A stretch of DNA of 64,000 bases from Ascaphus truei (taxonomy: Eukaryota > Chordata > Amphibia > Anura > Ascaphidae). Below are positions 1-11,775 of this stretch, piece by piece. A model generated the notes under the pieces. It ran no database searches, was not told where the DNA came from, and saw only the letters and a program-made list of their open reading frames with translations. Position 1 is the first letter of the stretch; each line of letters opens with the position of its first letter. The stretch spans positions 18,757,040 through 18,821,039 of the forward strand of contig CM071579.1 in NCBI GenBank assembly GCA_036426205.1, read 5' to 3'. Position numbers and translations under genes: made by a program.

Positions 1-506
1 AAACCCTCCACAGGAAAGCAAATATGCAAATATAGCTGTATGCTCATCTGCATGTCTTAGGCAGGTCTGCAACCCCACCTTTCCCCATTATCACCCAGCA
101 TACAGCACTTCCACTGCAGCAAGGGATTCTGGGAAATGACATGCAAATGACCACACAGTGTCACTTTTTGCCTCAATAACCATTATATATATATATATAC
201 TGTACAAAAATACAATGATGCCTGGTGCACTCCAAAAACAAAAAACTAAGGACTAATATGGGTTGCCAGCAGAAAGACTGTGATCCCAAACCAGTCCAAA
301 ACAATATAGAAAAGATATTTTTAAAAAAGTGCTACAGGCGCTGACATTTACCTGCCTTCTATCTACACCTGTTCACACGTAAATGTGGGTGGGTCTAACT
401 GCTTTGTTTGGCTCCACTGTGTCACTATAAATGTCACACACACCCCCTTTCAATTTGAGCTCTGGTTGCATACAGTACATATAATAAAAAGCAGTGTGTA
501 TATTAC
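1..506 (-). other. KIAA1549L-like gene, 5' part of intron 7
   Basis: This is intron sequence running off the left edge. Bases 1-180 are a copy of a repeat also seen at 21.9-22.1 kb and 32.6-33.1 kb, recognisable by GCAAGGGATTCTGGGAAATG. The rest shows a short (TA)n tract and no coding signal. Confidence 0.7.
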
Positions 507-566
507 CTGTGATCACCCAGCTATTTACTGTTGAATCTGAGATGTCGATGCTCGGAAAGTATAAAG
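507..566 (-). CDS. KIAA1549L: KIAA1549L-like gene, exon 7
   Basis: A 60-base exon encodes residues 1422-1441: LYFPSIDISDST, then NSWVIT. It continues the family block that follows IAE (a Y/F-P-x-x-D-x-S stretch, then W-V-I-T). The acceptor has a long pyrimidine tract (TATTTTTCTAG|CT, 567) and the donor is ACAG|GTAATA (506). Both ends are phase 1. The gene continues past the left edge. What is missing is the second half of the ectodomain, the transmembrane helix and the cytoplasmic tail known from the family. Confidence 0.87.
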
Positions 567-1413
567 CTAGAAAAATAGAAAAGCAAACGTGTTCTTGAAT
601 GCAGAGCAGTCTAATCCATGTAACGTTTGTGTCGTGCTGAACAGCTGGGCCACACAGGGCATAAACATTATTATTATTATTCAGCAAAAACATTAATTCG
701 ATGTAGAAATGAGAGCGCTGTATAGCTGTTCCAATCTGTACTGTAATATATCGTGCTCCTCTCTCTGTTGTATTTCTATTCACGTGTTCTGCATTGTGTG
801 CCCTGTGCTGTGGAGCGGTAGAAATAATAATCTATTGATTAGAAAGATCCCTGGTTTAGTTCCAGTGGGTTAGAAAGTAATGATGTCTCGGGCTGTGAAC
901 CATGCACCGGTTCCAACACCGCGAGTGTGAGATTAAGCCCAGTATACTGATGCGTTGGAGCAGGGGCGGCCAACTCCAGTCCTCAAGGGCCACCAACAGG
1001 TCCGCTTTTAAGGCTAGTCAAAGACTGAGCCACTGATTGAGCCACCTGTGCTGAAGCAGGGATAGCCTGTTGGTGGCCCTTGAGAACTGGAGTTGCCAAA
1101 CCCTACTTTCGATGACTGTGGAATACCAAAAATGGTCACATCGTTGTGCAACATTTACCTGTGAAATAATGTGTGCTTTACCTGGGCAACAATTAACCAA
1201 CCATATGTGCCAAGGTGCTCATCACCAATCTGTACGGTTTCAGTACAGTCCAGAAACGGCCGCTCTACCAGTCGGTCTAATACTTGTGTGGGACCTTGTA
1301 ATTGCAGGGTAGTTGAGATACACTGGTTAATTGATGCCTGCGCGAGCTCTATTGTTCAGAGCTGAAAGAAACAGCCGTGCGTCGGCTTATCGCAGGTGTG
1401 TAAAATGCTTTAC
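567..1413 (-). other. KIAA1549L-like gene, intron 6
   Basis: An 847-base GT-AG intron. It carries one palindromic MITE (961-1102) and otherwise nothing I recognise. Confidence 0.8.
961..1102. mobile_element. Palindromic MITE (AACAGGTCAGG family), copy 1
   Basis: Nearly perfect palindrome: one arm reads GGCCAACTCCAGTCCTCAAG and the other is its reverse complement. The centre carries the CACCTGTGCTGAAGCAGGGA motif in both orientations. There is no coding capacity, as expected of a non-autonomous DNA transposon. Confidence 0.8.
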
Positions 1414-1576
1414 CTTCTGCAATGATCAAAGGCGGGTCTCCCAGGTAGTAACCCACCACTTCCCCAGTGAGACGGTTTAGGAGGTTGCTGGACGTTGAGC
1501 CGTTCTGGAGAATGCCTCTATTCTTCACCGCGTAGATCAAGGTCAGAATCTGCTCAACTTGGGAAGTGCTCAAAAT
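1414..1576 (-). CDS. KIAA1549L: KIAA1549L-like gene, exon 6
   Basis: This exon encodes residues 1368-1421. It begins ILSTSQVEQILTLIYAVK, continues with an NGS sequon and SSNLLNRL, and ends with VGYYLGDPPLIIAE. The last block is the most diagnostic in the window: the pattern VGYYL-x2-PPL-x-IAE is, from memory, that of KIAA1549L rather than KIAA1549. The acceptor is CTGATAG|ATT (1577) and the donor GAAG|GTAAAG (1413). The exon enters in phase 0 directly after the VQ of exon 5, as in the family, and leaves in phase 1. Confidence 0.9.
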
Positions 1577-2058
1577 CTATCAGGAGAATCGTAAAAACAT
1601 GGAACACGCTATTTGCCGTCAGTAGCAGTTTTGTGCAATCCCAATGTTCATGTGGATCCCCAAGCCTTATCAGGTTGGAGGACGGTTACACCTGTGCAGG
1701 TGTGATATGTGTATCTGCAGTTTCAGTAGGGGCATTCTGCTGTTGGAATTGGCACAATAGGTAGAATTTGAGGAGCGGGAAGGGAACCGAATTATTCATC
1801 ATTATCCAAAACGTATTTCTCGATGGGGGGCCTTGCAATATATCAAGAACGCTAAGGGATCTCTTTACGAGGGTCTCCCTGGTGCAAAAGTAGGGCAAAA
1901 CCAGTGCTAACAGCAGAGCCATATTCATCAAAGAAAAGGAATCCCATTCAAAGCAACAGGGGGGGGGGGTTCCTTGGATTAATCTGGTGAAATTCTTTTG
2001 CAGACTTTACCCCAGTTTTGCAGCTGGGAGAGTTTAGTAAAAAAAATCCCCCTATAGT

Positions 2059-2218
2059 TGGGTGGCCAACTCCAGTTCTTAATGGCCGCTGACAGATCAA
2101 GTTTTAAGGATATCCCTGCTTCAGCACAGGTGGTGCAATCAATGATTGAGCCACCTGTGCTGAAGCAGGGATATCCTTAAAATCGGACACTTGAGAACTG
2201 GGGTTTGCCACTCCTGCC
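2059..2218. mobile_element. Palindromic MITE (AACAGGTCAGG family), copy 2
   Basis: Same palindrome as at 961-1102, more diverged (GACAGATCAAG in one arm). The two arms still pair over most of their length. Confidence 0.75.
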
Positions 2219-3819
2219 CTATATGATAATTAATATGAAAAATAACTGTATTGAAGTGTCGGGAGCTGTGTTTATTGAAGCTGCTTTGGCTTTCACAATG
2301 AAACCCCATGGGTTTTTTCTTCTTCTGATTCCTCCACCAATGCAAAAAAAAAACCCACACACAATGACTTGCATGTGGCATGCGGAGAGGATTGCTTTTA
2401 GTTACCCTGCCAGGGTGCTGGAGGCATCCAAGAGTTTATACTTGGACAAAGCAAAGAAAGTGCTATGAAAAGCTGCATTACAAGAAATAAGCCATGCTTG
2501 GTCATGTTTTAATACTGCATTCAGCCGGTCACAATAAGTGACCGCACAAACGGCCCCAAACATGGCATTATAACCGTGAGCATAATGCATGATGAATATT
2601 ATTTTCTGCACTCTGCTAATTATACAGAGTAAATTACGTTCAGTGTACACAATACCGTATGTCTAAAACGCAACGTATTCAGTGAACACTGTTCTGATAA
2701 ATGTATTTGAAGGCGAAATCCAAGCCGGCGAATGTTTTTGTGACGTTTTTGAAATCTGTTGCTGTGTTCCAAACAGCAGACTGTGTATTACGCTGAAAGC
2801 TGTAACAATAATGTGTTACACTTAGTAATATAATGTTATACTGCAGCTGCAGCATTTCACAGACTGCAGCACAAAGTCAGAAGGCGGCCATTTCGTTAGG
2901 CACACAATCAGGATATTGACAGATTGGCAGGAGCACCAAACGATTGTCAGCTTAGGTAAGAATGTAGAATGATACATCGTCACACGCTTTACATATCAAA
3001 AAAGGAAAGAAATAGCGGGATTGTAGTAATGCTGCTTTAAGGAAGGGTTTAATGTCTATTTCTCCTCACAAGTACATGTTCTAGCTGAGCAAAGCGAGGT
3101 ACACAGAAAATATGGATGGATTTTACAGTAATTACAACTGCTGACTCCCATTGTTCACACTTCTACTCTAAGTACTATGAAGGACACTTGTTATCCAATC
3201 GATGCCTCCTAATGTCTCCACTAAGGCACACTAACAGCCTATAGGAAGGAGTATCTGACTCACTCTATTCATTATAGCCACGTACCTACTTGGGCACTTT
3301 TTAAAGTGGCCGAGTAGCTGACACTGTTGCTTGCACTGAAGTAGGCGCTTTTATGAAGCTGTTATTAAGGATGAGCACAGAAGTGTGTATGTCATCCATG
3401 TATATTGCCCTGTCTGTATATTTACTTTGCAATTCCTTCTCTACATCACCTGCCTTAGATTGTTATCTTGGTTTATACATCCATGTCACGCTCCTGGAAT
3501 CTGTGTAACTCAGAATCGCTCGTCCTCAGGAACAGAGAGAGCTCTCCAAAGCTTGTCTTATAATATCCATCGTTAGCCCAAATAAAACCGGTATTAGCCA
3601 ATTCCAAAGTATTCATTTACTCTGCAACGGCAGTAACACGGCTGTTTCTATTTAATTCATGAATTTCAAAAACAAAATGAGTTTTTTGTTTCCAGATATT
3701 TCCCATAAAAACCAAAACACAAACAATTTGAGTTGCTATGTGCCATTGCGAATGAAGGTGGTTTTTACACCACAGGAACTACAAATGCTGTTGCTTTGGG
3801 GGTCGGTTGATTGTGGAGT

Positions 3820-3822
<3 letters not shown>

Positions 3823-3888
<66 letters not shown>

Positions 3889-3911
3889 CGTGTGTGTGTG
3901 TGTGTGTGTGT
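3823..3911 (+). repeat. (TG)n-(CG)n-(TG)n microsatellite
   Basis: About 90 bases of alternating purine and pyrimidine with a CGCGCGCGCG core near 3881-3890. Confidence 0.95.
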
Positions 3912-5151
3912 CGATTTTAAAAACATTGAGTCTTTTTTCAATGTTCTCTGCTTGGGGAAGCACGGCAGGCAGTGTATTACCATCTGCAAAAAGGTTTAAT
4001 CACGAATTGTTCTGCAGAACTGAACAGGTGCGAGAGCAGCAAGAATAACCCGTGCCCAAAATCTCCCAGCTCTGTGTTACCAGTTATATTACGGCACCTG
4101 GGTTATTCTTTAACGATGAGCTCTAATCTTTCTCCATCGTGTAAACCCCGTTTACATAAATCTTGGGCAGAACATACGAAGGACTGTGTATTAAAGTTTA
4201 CGGCTGCAAAAGAAATGCCAAACATTGAAAGCAAAGGTGTATATCCCTTTCTGTTGCTTTTACTTTCAGGAAAATCATCGCTGTATTTTAATGCAGTAGA
4301 AAAGTGTGTGGTTTACATGATGGACCAAGAAGGATGTTCGTTTTGAAGATTGATACTTTAAAGGTTCGAGGCTGGTTCGGCTGAAAGTCCCTGTTGTCTG
4401 TAGGGATTTTTTTGGCCAAGAACGGCCGCTTCAGATTATATACAGTGTTGAAAAGATGCGCTTTTTACGACATTGACAAAGTTGAAGGTCATATGTGGAC
4501 ATTCTGTTCATATACCATTTGTAACATAGATTCTGAGAGAAGGTTATTATCTCCTGGTAGTTTTTTCTCTCTGCAGGCTCTGAGTCTTAAACTTGTACCG
4601 TTTATTATATGTGAGGATGGGCACGTTCGCGGGTCTGAAAACCAGACTTTGCGGAATCAACGTTTAATTCGAATTCCGAGTTGAGCCGCTTGAAAATCCG
4701 ACGTTGGATTTTAACTCATAGTTGAACTTTGGAACCAATTTTTTAATCTGAGCAAACATTTTGTTTTCTTTTTTTGGTGGGGTGGGGGTAGGAAGTTATA
4801 TAACGGTTGAATTTTCCAGAACAAAAAAAAGTCAAAGTTCAATCTTTTTTTTTTTATTAAAAAAAAAAAAAAAAAAAAATTTAAATCAAAAACACAAAAC
4901 ACGAAAATATTTTAGAACCAAAACTAAAACGCTATGAAATGTGCCCACCCACCATTTTATTAATATTATTTAATACTCAAAAACATAATAGGATTAATTC
5001 TGCCTGCATATTCTATGTCGCGTTGTAAGGTCACGCATAAAATAACACTAACAAGTGCTAATTGTTGTATAAAGTGCAATGTTTCTCATGTGCACGCGCT
5101 GCAGCGAGCTTTTTCTGTGCGCGCCTGGCTGGATGTGTAACGCCGGCGTAC

Positions 5152-5273
5152 CTGGACTGTGAAGTTGCTGCCGGTCACCGCTGCCTTTTCGAACGCAGTC
5201 TGTAATCTTTGCTCCATGCTCCGCGTGTAGCGGCACGAATGGATATTTCCTCCCGTGCCCATTAACTTCAGAA
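5152..5273 (-). CDS. KIAA1549L: KIAA1549L-like gene, exon 5
   Basis: This exon encodes residues 1327-1367: VLKLMGTGG, then NIHSCRYTRSMEQRLQTAF, ending NFTVQ. The order Cys, basic/polar helix (MEQRLQ), N-F-T sequon, V-Q is a recognisable block in KIAA1549 and KIAA1549L. The Cys here (about residue 1340) is the second conserved ectodomain cysteine and may pair with the one in exon 2 (inference). The acceptor is TTTGACAG|TT (5274) and the donor CAG|GTACGC (5151). The exon enters in phase 1 and leaves in phase 0. Confidence 0.88.
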
Positions 5274-6182
5274 CTGTCAAAGTGCAGAAAATATACTGTA
5301 CGTTTGCTCTAGTAAGCAGGCCGCTGTTTTTAAAGATTGGGTGCAGGTGATGAAATAGACTTCTGATTTGTAACACCACTTATTTTCTGAATAACCTTTC
5401 CTATAGAAATAATTGGGCTTGCCTTTTAAACATAAAATGACCTGTTAAATGACACTCCATTAGTGCCATGCAGCTGCAATGCCAATTGATCTCTCTATTC
5501 CAGGAGTGGCCAACTCCGTCCTAAGGGCCACCAACAGGTCAGGTTTGAAAGATATCCCTGCTTCAGCACAGGTGGCTCAGTCAACGACTAACCTGTGCTG
5601 AAGCAGGGATATCCCTGAAACCTGACCTGTTGGTGGCCGTTGAGGATTGGAGTTGGCCACGCCTGCTCTATTCTGTATCGCGTTTCCGAACATCTGTTAT
5701 GCGTTTCTAAGGAATGATATCAAGAACATTAGGGACTACTGGCATTGATTGTTACTGACCCATGCCGGAACCGTAGGCTGCAGTGCTGAGACCCCATATA
5801 GTATTCTCTTCCTAGGCAATTGTATGAAAGTGGGAGGTGGTACTGCTTTGTAATTATCCCCTTGTGCGAAATCCCGCGTATTACTCATGTGGTGTGCGTG
5901 TATGAAAATGCACTAATCCTGACTAACGCATTGTTGTACCCAAGGTTTACTGTACTGTAGGTAAAGCAAGATGCATTTATTTTCCTGTCATTTTATCCTG
6001 GCTATTTTATGCTCTGTTACATGTATGAGAAAAGAAGTGTGGTACACAGCACCACTCAGTATCGTCGCTCTTCAGCCTCTCCATCCATGATGGGATGGGT
6101 CACCCATTATAAATATGGAATAGACTTGATTGTCGGAACTGTAACAGCAAATCCACGTGTAGTATACAATGTGTGCACTTGC
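5274..6182 (-). other. KIAA1549L-like gene, intron 4 (GC-AG)
   Basis: A 909-base intron beginning GCAAGT and ending TTTGACAG. It contains a palindromic MITE at 5501-5667. Confidence 0.8.
5501..5667. mobile_element. Palindromic MITE (AACAGGTCAGG family), copy 3
   Basis: Well preserved copy with both arms intact, lying in intron 4. Confidence 0.8.
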
Positions 6183-6396
6183 CTGTTTTTAGCCGGAAGG
6201 TGTATCCGGGCAGCAGCTCCCATGGTGCAGCTGGCACAGGTACATACTGAAGGCTGGGCAAGCGACGCTTCAGGTTGGTTATATAAACGACATCATTAGC
6301 CAGCAGAACTTCTGCGATGGCTGATGGAATATAAACTGAGGAATTCACTGAAATAGAATATCCCACGGTCACATTGTTTGAATTCTGGCTGGTCGT
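6183..6396 (-). CDS. KIAA1549L: KIAA1549L-like gene, exon 4 (GC donor)
   Basis: This 214-base exon encodes residues 1256-1326. It opens with the polar linker TTSQNSNNVTVGY and ends with PGYTFRLKT. The middle (IAEVLLANDVVYITNLK) matches the alternating strand/helix pattern of the KIAA1549-family ectodomain, and the ending matches the family's conserved stretch before the VLQF-type segment. The acceptor is TTTTCAG|ACG (6397). The only donor that fits the phase and the protein is CAG|GCAAGT at 6182, a classic GC-type donor. The exon enters in phase 0 and leaves in phase 1. Confidence 0.87.
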
Positions 6397-6643
6397 CTGA
6401 AAATAATTAAAATATTCCCATATTTGTTAAGGGGAAAAAAATGTTGAATCTGATAACATTGCACGTACACGAGTATAGCCAGTCAAAATAAGAGCCATAC
6501 GTCCGCAATGTGGTTGCATGGAGAATGAGGTGGGTTGCATGAAGATAAACAACGAGAGAAATAAACAAGCTGTTAGAATGGGGGCCGTCCTGAGTGCGCT
6601 ACTCCGCAAACCAAAAGACTTGCTGTGTTTAATATTCTCTAAA

Positions 6644-6872
6644 GCTGGGGGCTCAACTCCAGTCTTGAAGACCCCCTCTCCCCCCCCCCCCCCCCCCAAC
6701 AGGTCAGGTTTTCAGGATATTCCAGCTTCAGCACAGGTGGCTCAGTCAAAGGCTGAGCCACTGATTGAGCCACCTGTGCTGAAGTAGGGACTGATTGAGC
6801 AACCTGTGCTGAAGCGGGGATATCCAGAAAATCTGACCTGTTGGGGGGGGGAGGGGGTGTCTCTAGGAGTGA
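6644..6872. mobile_element. Palindromic MITE (AACAGGTCAGG family), copy 4, with C/G tracts
   Basis: Same family, but the stretch between the terminal arm and AACAGGTCAGG has become a long C run on one side and a G run on the other, still in mirror position. The central CACCTGTGCTGAAG unit is partly duplicated. Confidence 0.75.
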
Positions 6873-7394
6873 CATTGAGGAATGTGAGCTGTCACAGCAG
6901 GAGCTTCCAAAGTTGGTACCCACAATGCTTTGCATTAACAGCGACGAGGCATATTAGGACGTGGCTGTACTACCTCTTTTGTTAGCAATAAGCAATAAGA
7001 TTTATTAATTAGAGGTTCGCTAAAAATATATTTTCTAGCCGGGGGAAAAAGAAAAAGCAGATTGGGAACCCATGCTCTACAACCACAGTCCCTGTGCCGC
7101 AGATACATATTAATGCATGGGACTGAAATCCTGCCTCCAGCATGAAAAGGGGCAAAAGGGGCCCCCCGCCCTGACTGTATTTGTGATCTCTGTTATGTTT
7201 AGATTAGCAAACTTGATTTCTTCATTATTGTTCTGTTAATTGTCCACCATGTAACATGCAGATTTACTGGGGAGAGGTCGTGTGACTGTTTAAATATCGG
7301 TATGCATTTTAAATCAGTCAAGGGAACAATAGCCGAGTGTAGCATAGCATCATAAGAGTGTGCGTCGTAAAGTGAGAATCTTTAAGTGAATGTG

Positions 7395-9705
7395 AGCTCT
7401 TACTTCTTGGGGATTTCAACTACAATTTGCTTGATCCTAAAAAAGACAAAATCCAGACACAACTCGAGCCCCTAAACATAACGCAACTAATTTCCCAACC
7501 CACATGGACAAACCTAAAATCTCTCAACCATTCCTTGCTAGACGGGATTCTCTCCTTAAATCCCAGCAGAATCCAATCCTCTGGCATTTTCAGTGACCAG
7601 GCAATAGTGTACTGTGTAAGGAAAATCAAACCACCAAAATATCAAGCCCTAAACTTCTCCTCACTAGAACATTTGGAAACTTTAACCCACAACAGTTTCT
7701 GGCTGATCTTAGCAGCTGTCCTTGGTACAGAATCGACTTAATTCCCGACCCCGATTCTGCGCTCGATTATTTCCAAACAGAGTTCTTTAAACTCTGTGAT
7801 ACCCATGTTCCACTACGCAGAATAAGAGTACGGGGGGGCCACTTTCTGTGGGTTACAACCAACGTTATATTGCTCTATCATTTTAGTGATGCCTTGCGGA
7901 AAAGCTACAAAGTAACTGGCACTACATAGGATCTCAACCACTACAGATGTCTGCTGAATATGTGCACAAGGCAAACAAGACACACAAAAACACAATATTA
8001 CTCTGACAATCTCCTCCAGAATACATCAAACCCAGCTAACTTCTGGAAGGTTATCCACAATATATACCAGCCTTCTAGTCATCAACAAACATTGTAATAT
8101 CAATAAGGAGGATATTACTCTGACAAATCCCACTGCCATAACAAATGCCTTCAATTAATACTTTGTGGGGTGTGCAACTTCCATATTGGCAAAACACAAC
8201 CTGAACTACAAACATGAAGCTCAATCTGGGAGAACGCTCATAGCCCCACCCACTTCCAACACTTCCCACAATTTTCCATTTGTCCCAGTACCTGGAGAGG
8301 AGATTACATAAGCGCTCCTCAAATTAAAACTAAGCAGCCAATTAGATCTGACTTACTGCAATCTAAGTTCCTACGACTTGGGACCCCAGCCATTGCCAAA
8401 CCTCTTGGCTCCCTAATCAACTCTACTAACCCGAAGACCTGGAAAACTGCCAGAGTTGTCCCAATCTTCAAAATTGGGGACAAACACTATTTCAAACTAC
8501 AGCCCAATCTCTCTTCTCCCAATAATATCCAAAGTCATGGGAAAATGTGTCCACTCCCAATTAAGCGATTGCTATACCATGACAAATTTCCCTAGCCAAT
8601 TCCAATCTGGTTTTCGCCCCAAACACTCCACAGTAACTACCCTCCTAAAAGTTTGCAAGGAGATCAGATGTGGAATGGAACTGGGACAACTTACTGGTGT
8701 AATATTGCTCGATTTATTAAAGGCTTTTGATACTGTTGATCATGTTATCTTGGTAAACAAACTTAAGTGCTCTGGAATAGGGGAACATGCTTTAAACTGG
8801 TTTCACTCCTACCTATCATGTTGATCCCAACATGTGTCTATGTCTGGCACTAACTCCAACCCCCTGGTTATCACCTGCATTGATCTACCTACAGCTTATA
8901 AGGAAGCTTCAATACAATTGTATGCAGATGACACAATCTTATATGCACACAGCCATAGCTTCTCCGACCTTGAACACATATTTCAATCTGATTTTTTGAG
9001 ACTTGAAAACTGGATTTCCCAAAACAAACTGTTTTAAAACACTGACAAGACTGTAACAATGGTATTTGGTTCCAAGGCGAAATTTCTAAAGCTTCCAATG
9101 ACTGAGCTCCAGATCAGAACCAACGCTAATACTATCCTAGCCCCTATCACTAGTTTTAAATATCTGTGCATATGGTTTGACTCCCATTTGGGTTGCACAT
9201 TGATACCCTGACATCCAAAACCTATGCCAAACTAGGTGTACTTTATAGGAACTAGATACCCTGTACAACTCAATATGCCGCTTTGTCCTACAATGTAACT
9301 ACAACACACATCACTGTGAAATGTTAAAAAGAACTAGATTGGCCATCACTTGAGTCTAGGCACAAAGTTCACCTCTCCTGTCTTGCCTTCAAATACTTTC
9401 TGGGTAAGCTACCCGCCTATCTTCGCCCCAACCACACGCAGAACTGTGACTCAGACTGTTCACGGTCCCAAGGTTCAACAAAGTATCCGGCCGCTCTTCC
9501 TTCTCTTACCGTGCACCTCACAACTGGAACAATCTACCCGAGACTCTCAAATCCGCCTCCAGTCTAGGTTCTTTCAAAACTAAAGCGGTCTCACATTTTA
9601 ATCTGGTCTGTAACTGTTACATACGCCTATAATATGTATTATCTTTAACTGTTCATGCTATGTCTTTATACATAATGTATAACCCTGTTCCCTTAATGTA
9701 ACCAT
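7395..9705 (+). pseudogene. Degenerate L2/CR1-type LINE (endonuclease and reverse transcriptase remnants)
   Basis: In broken frames one sees the endonuclease end (LLGDFN near 7405, then SDQ where the family has SDH). Reverse transcriptase motifs follow: NYSPISLLPIISKVMGK, FPSQFQSGFRPKHST, AFDTVDH (motif A, near 8725) and YADDTILYAHSHS (motif C, near 8925). The PQGSVLGPLLF motif B seen in the copy at 40.9 kb is deleted between 8825 and 8880. The 3' part (WNNL-like, SHFNLVCNCY) follows in another frame. With stops, frameshifts and deletions, it cannot be active. Confidence 0.85.
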
Positions 9706-10550
9706 ATGTAGCCAGGTCCCCCTTCTGCTTGCAGACCCCCCCCCCCCTCCGGGTACTCACTATGCGGCCGTTAGCGGGGAGGTGTGGGGGTGTGTGCGCG
9801 CGCAGCGCGCTCTCCTCAGATGCGGCCGGTTGCCGGGGACGCGTGCGGCCAGTTGCTAGGGCCGCGGTCGGGTTGCGAGGCGCTCCCGGCGGTTCCCGGT
9901 GAAGGGCGCCGCCATGACAGTTCCTCGCGCATGCGCAGACTGCCGATGCGACGGGAGGCCCTGGTTAGCTCGCGCATGCGCAGTACAAGCGCACCAGAAC
10001 GCCACCAATGAGAGGAGGGCTCTTGAATGGGACTTCAAGTCCCATGAGCCTCGGGAGCGGCCCCATGAAGCCAGGGAGCCAATAGGGCTGCAGGAGCTGC
10101 CTGCTTGGAGAGAATTAGGCCGAGTCCATAGAAGGACAGGCCACGCTGAGCCGTGCGGATGCTCCGCGCTGAGCCCCTGCATCCTCAATGAGGGGGCTCA
10201 CGCGAGCGTCCGCAGGCGTGCTGAGGCTTTGGAATTTTCAGCCGACAGCCAAGCTGTTTTTCAGCGCGCTGTCGGCTGAAAACATCCAATAAGCCTGAAG
10301 CAGCGTCACGGCACCGTGACGTTGACGTCAGTGCGTCGCGGGCAATTGGCCCAGCGATGTCACTGCCCCGCCTCCAACCACCTCCCCCCCAGCTCCCTTC
10401 GCGCACACTGGCTCGCCTGCAAGTCCATGGAATCGCGCAGATTTCAGCAGGCGAGCCTCAGCGTCAGCGCGGTTCGGAACTCCTCACCCCTCTATGGCCC
10501 CAGCATCGCAGCTTGATGAACCCCAGCCTACACGACGTGTAACTCTTCTG
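9706..10550. repeat. GC-rich, CpG-rich repeat-like block
   Basis: Strongly GC-rich with two GCGCATGCGC sites (9927-9936 and 9972-9982), a GACTTCAAGTCCCATGAG motif near 10030 and a hairpin-forming TTTTCAGCCGACAG / CTGTCGGCTGAAAA pair (about 10236-10281). It shares CCAATAGGGCTGCAG with 62.75 kb in inverse orientation. Open frames here look accidental. It could be an old transposon with promoter-like sequence or a true CpG island. Confidence 0.5.
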
Positions 10551-10847
10551 TAACACATTGTGTTCTGCACAATGATTCCCCCGGGTAACGTGCAAACAAG
10601 GTCAATGACATTGATTCAATGTGTGACACGTGTTTAAAATGTGTCTCCTGGCGCCAATTTAACCCCTTTCTTACCGGACAAACCAGCAGCACATTCATGA
10701 GAAATGGCAGCGTGAGATCGTAAGGAGAAAGGAATTGCTGGATATTGTGTAGAGGGAATGATTTTGATTAGTACAGTTCCGAGAAATAGGTTGCTGTTTA
10801 TTCAATGTACGTACAGTATTTACAAACTGTGAAGAAGTGTATTGTAT

Positions 10848-11500
10848 GTCTTTATTTATATAGCGTCAAAAGTGTACTCAGCGCTTCACAAACAATACAG
10901 GGAATTATAATACATTAAGCGTAGCAAAACCAGACAATAGGAAAGGAAATCCCTGCCCCGAAGAGCTTACAATCTAAGAGGTATGATGGGAACTTACAGA
11001 GACAGCAGGTGAGGGAATAAGTGCAGTAGATGGCAGGGCTTAGTCACAATGGTTGGTAGGAGTGACTGTTGATGTGGGACAGTAGCCATGAGTGCAGGCT
11101 GTTGGGATGCTTGATTTGTGGGGCAAGTTTTAAGGTTGGTCAGGATTAAATCAGAAGGTTAACACCATTTGCATGGGAGAAGATGGCAGGGAGGCGTGCG
11201 TGAGAGCAGGTGTGTTTATGTCTGGGTTCAGGATTAGGAGAGATATCCCCAGCAGCAGGAAGGAGCAGAAAGAGGGTGTGAATAGAGGATTTGTGGGGGT
11301 GCTTTTTATTGAGGGTAAGGAAGTTGTTGGGAAAGAGGTGTATAAATAATGGTGTAGTGTATTGGGCACAGACATAGGTGGGGGGGAGGAGGGATGAAGA
11401 AATGGGGATAGGAGGGGAGTGTGGGAGTTGGAGAGAACAGAAACGTTTACAAAGGAGTGAGGAGACATTAAATAGAAAAAGAAATAGGGAGGGCATAGTG
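10848..11500 (-). pseudogene. L2/CR1-type LINE deletion derivative
   Basis: On the minus strand an open stretch (11496-11150) contains LLLLPAAGDISPNPEPR, the typical AGDI-x-PNPGP entry of the LINE ORF2 endonuclease domain. It then passes straight to the 3' tail (AGATTGTAAGCTCTTCGGGGC and GCGCTATATAAATAAA-like sequence), so the central part of the element is missing. Confidence 0.7.
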
Positions 11501-11563
11501 AGATGTGTTCAACACGGACCTATTCCAGTAACAGTTTGGAAAGAGGGAAGCAAAGCATCTAAG

Positions 11564-11722
11564 CCAGGGGTGGCCGACTCCAGTCCTCAAGGGCCACCAA
11601 TAGGTCAGGTTTTAAGGATATTCCTGCTTCAGCACTGGTCATTGACTGAGCTACCTGTGCTGAAGCAGGGATATCCTTCACCTGAGCTGTTGGTGGCCCT
11701 TGAGGCCTAGAGTTGGCAGCTA
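11564..11722. mobile_element. Palindromic MITE (AACAGGTCAGG family), copy 5
   Basis: Good palindrome ending 54 bases before the 3' end of exon 3, inside intron 3. Confidence 0.8.
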
Positions 11723-11775
11723 CTTGTTCACCTCACATAAATCAGAGTCTGTTGTATTCTGTTACATGTACTTAC

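Larger units (their letters stand above)
1577..5151 (-). other. KIAA1549L-like gene, intron 5
   Basis: A 3.6 kb GT-AG intron. It holds a palindromic MITE (2059-2218), a degenerate TTAA-family repeat around 2800-2960 (shared TGTAACAATA and GTAATATAA words with 27.4 and 30.1 kb), a (TG)n/(CG)n tract at 3823-3911, and an A-rich stretch near 4850. I see no further exon. Confidence 0.75.
6397..11775 (-). other. KIAA1549L-like gene, intron 3
   Basis: A 5.4 kb GT-AG intron filled mainly by repeats: a palindromic MITE with long C and G runs, a degenerate LINE on the plus strand, a GC-rich block, and a deleted LINE on the minus strand. I see nothing recognisable in 6873-7394 and 10551-10847. Confidence 0.75.

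Noticed and set aside
1686..1931. Minus-strand frame between exons 5 and 6 as an extra exon
   Set aside because: Exon 5 to exon 6 already joins in phase and matches the family without a gap; no need for an additional exon.
9784..10542. Overlapping frames in the GC-rich block as a gene
   Set aside because: All short, GC-driven and on both strands; repeated words shared with 62.7 kb point to a repeat.
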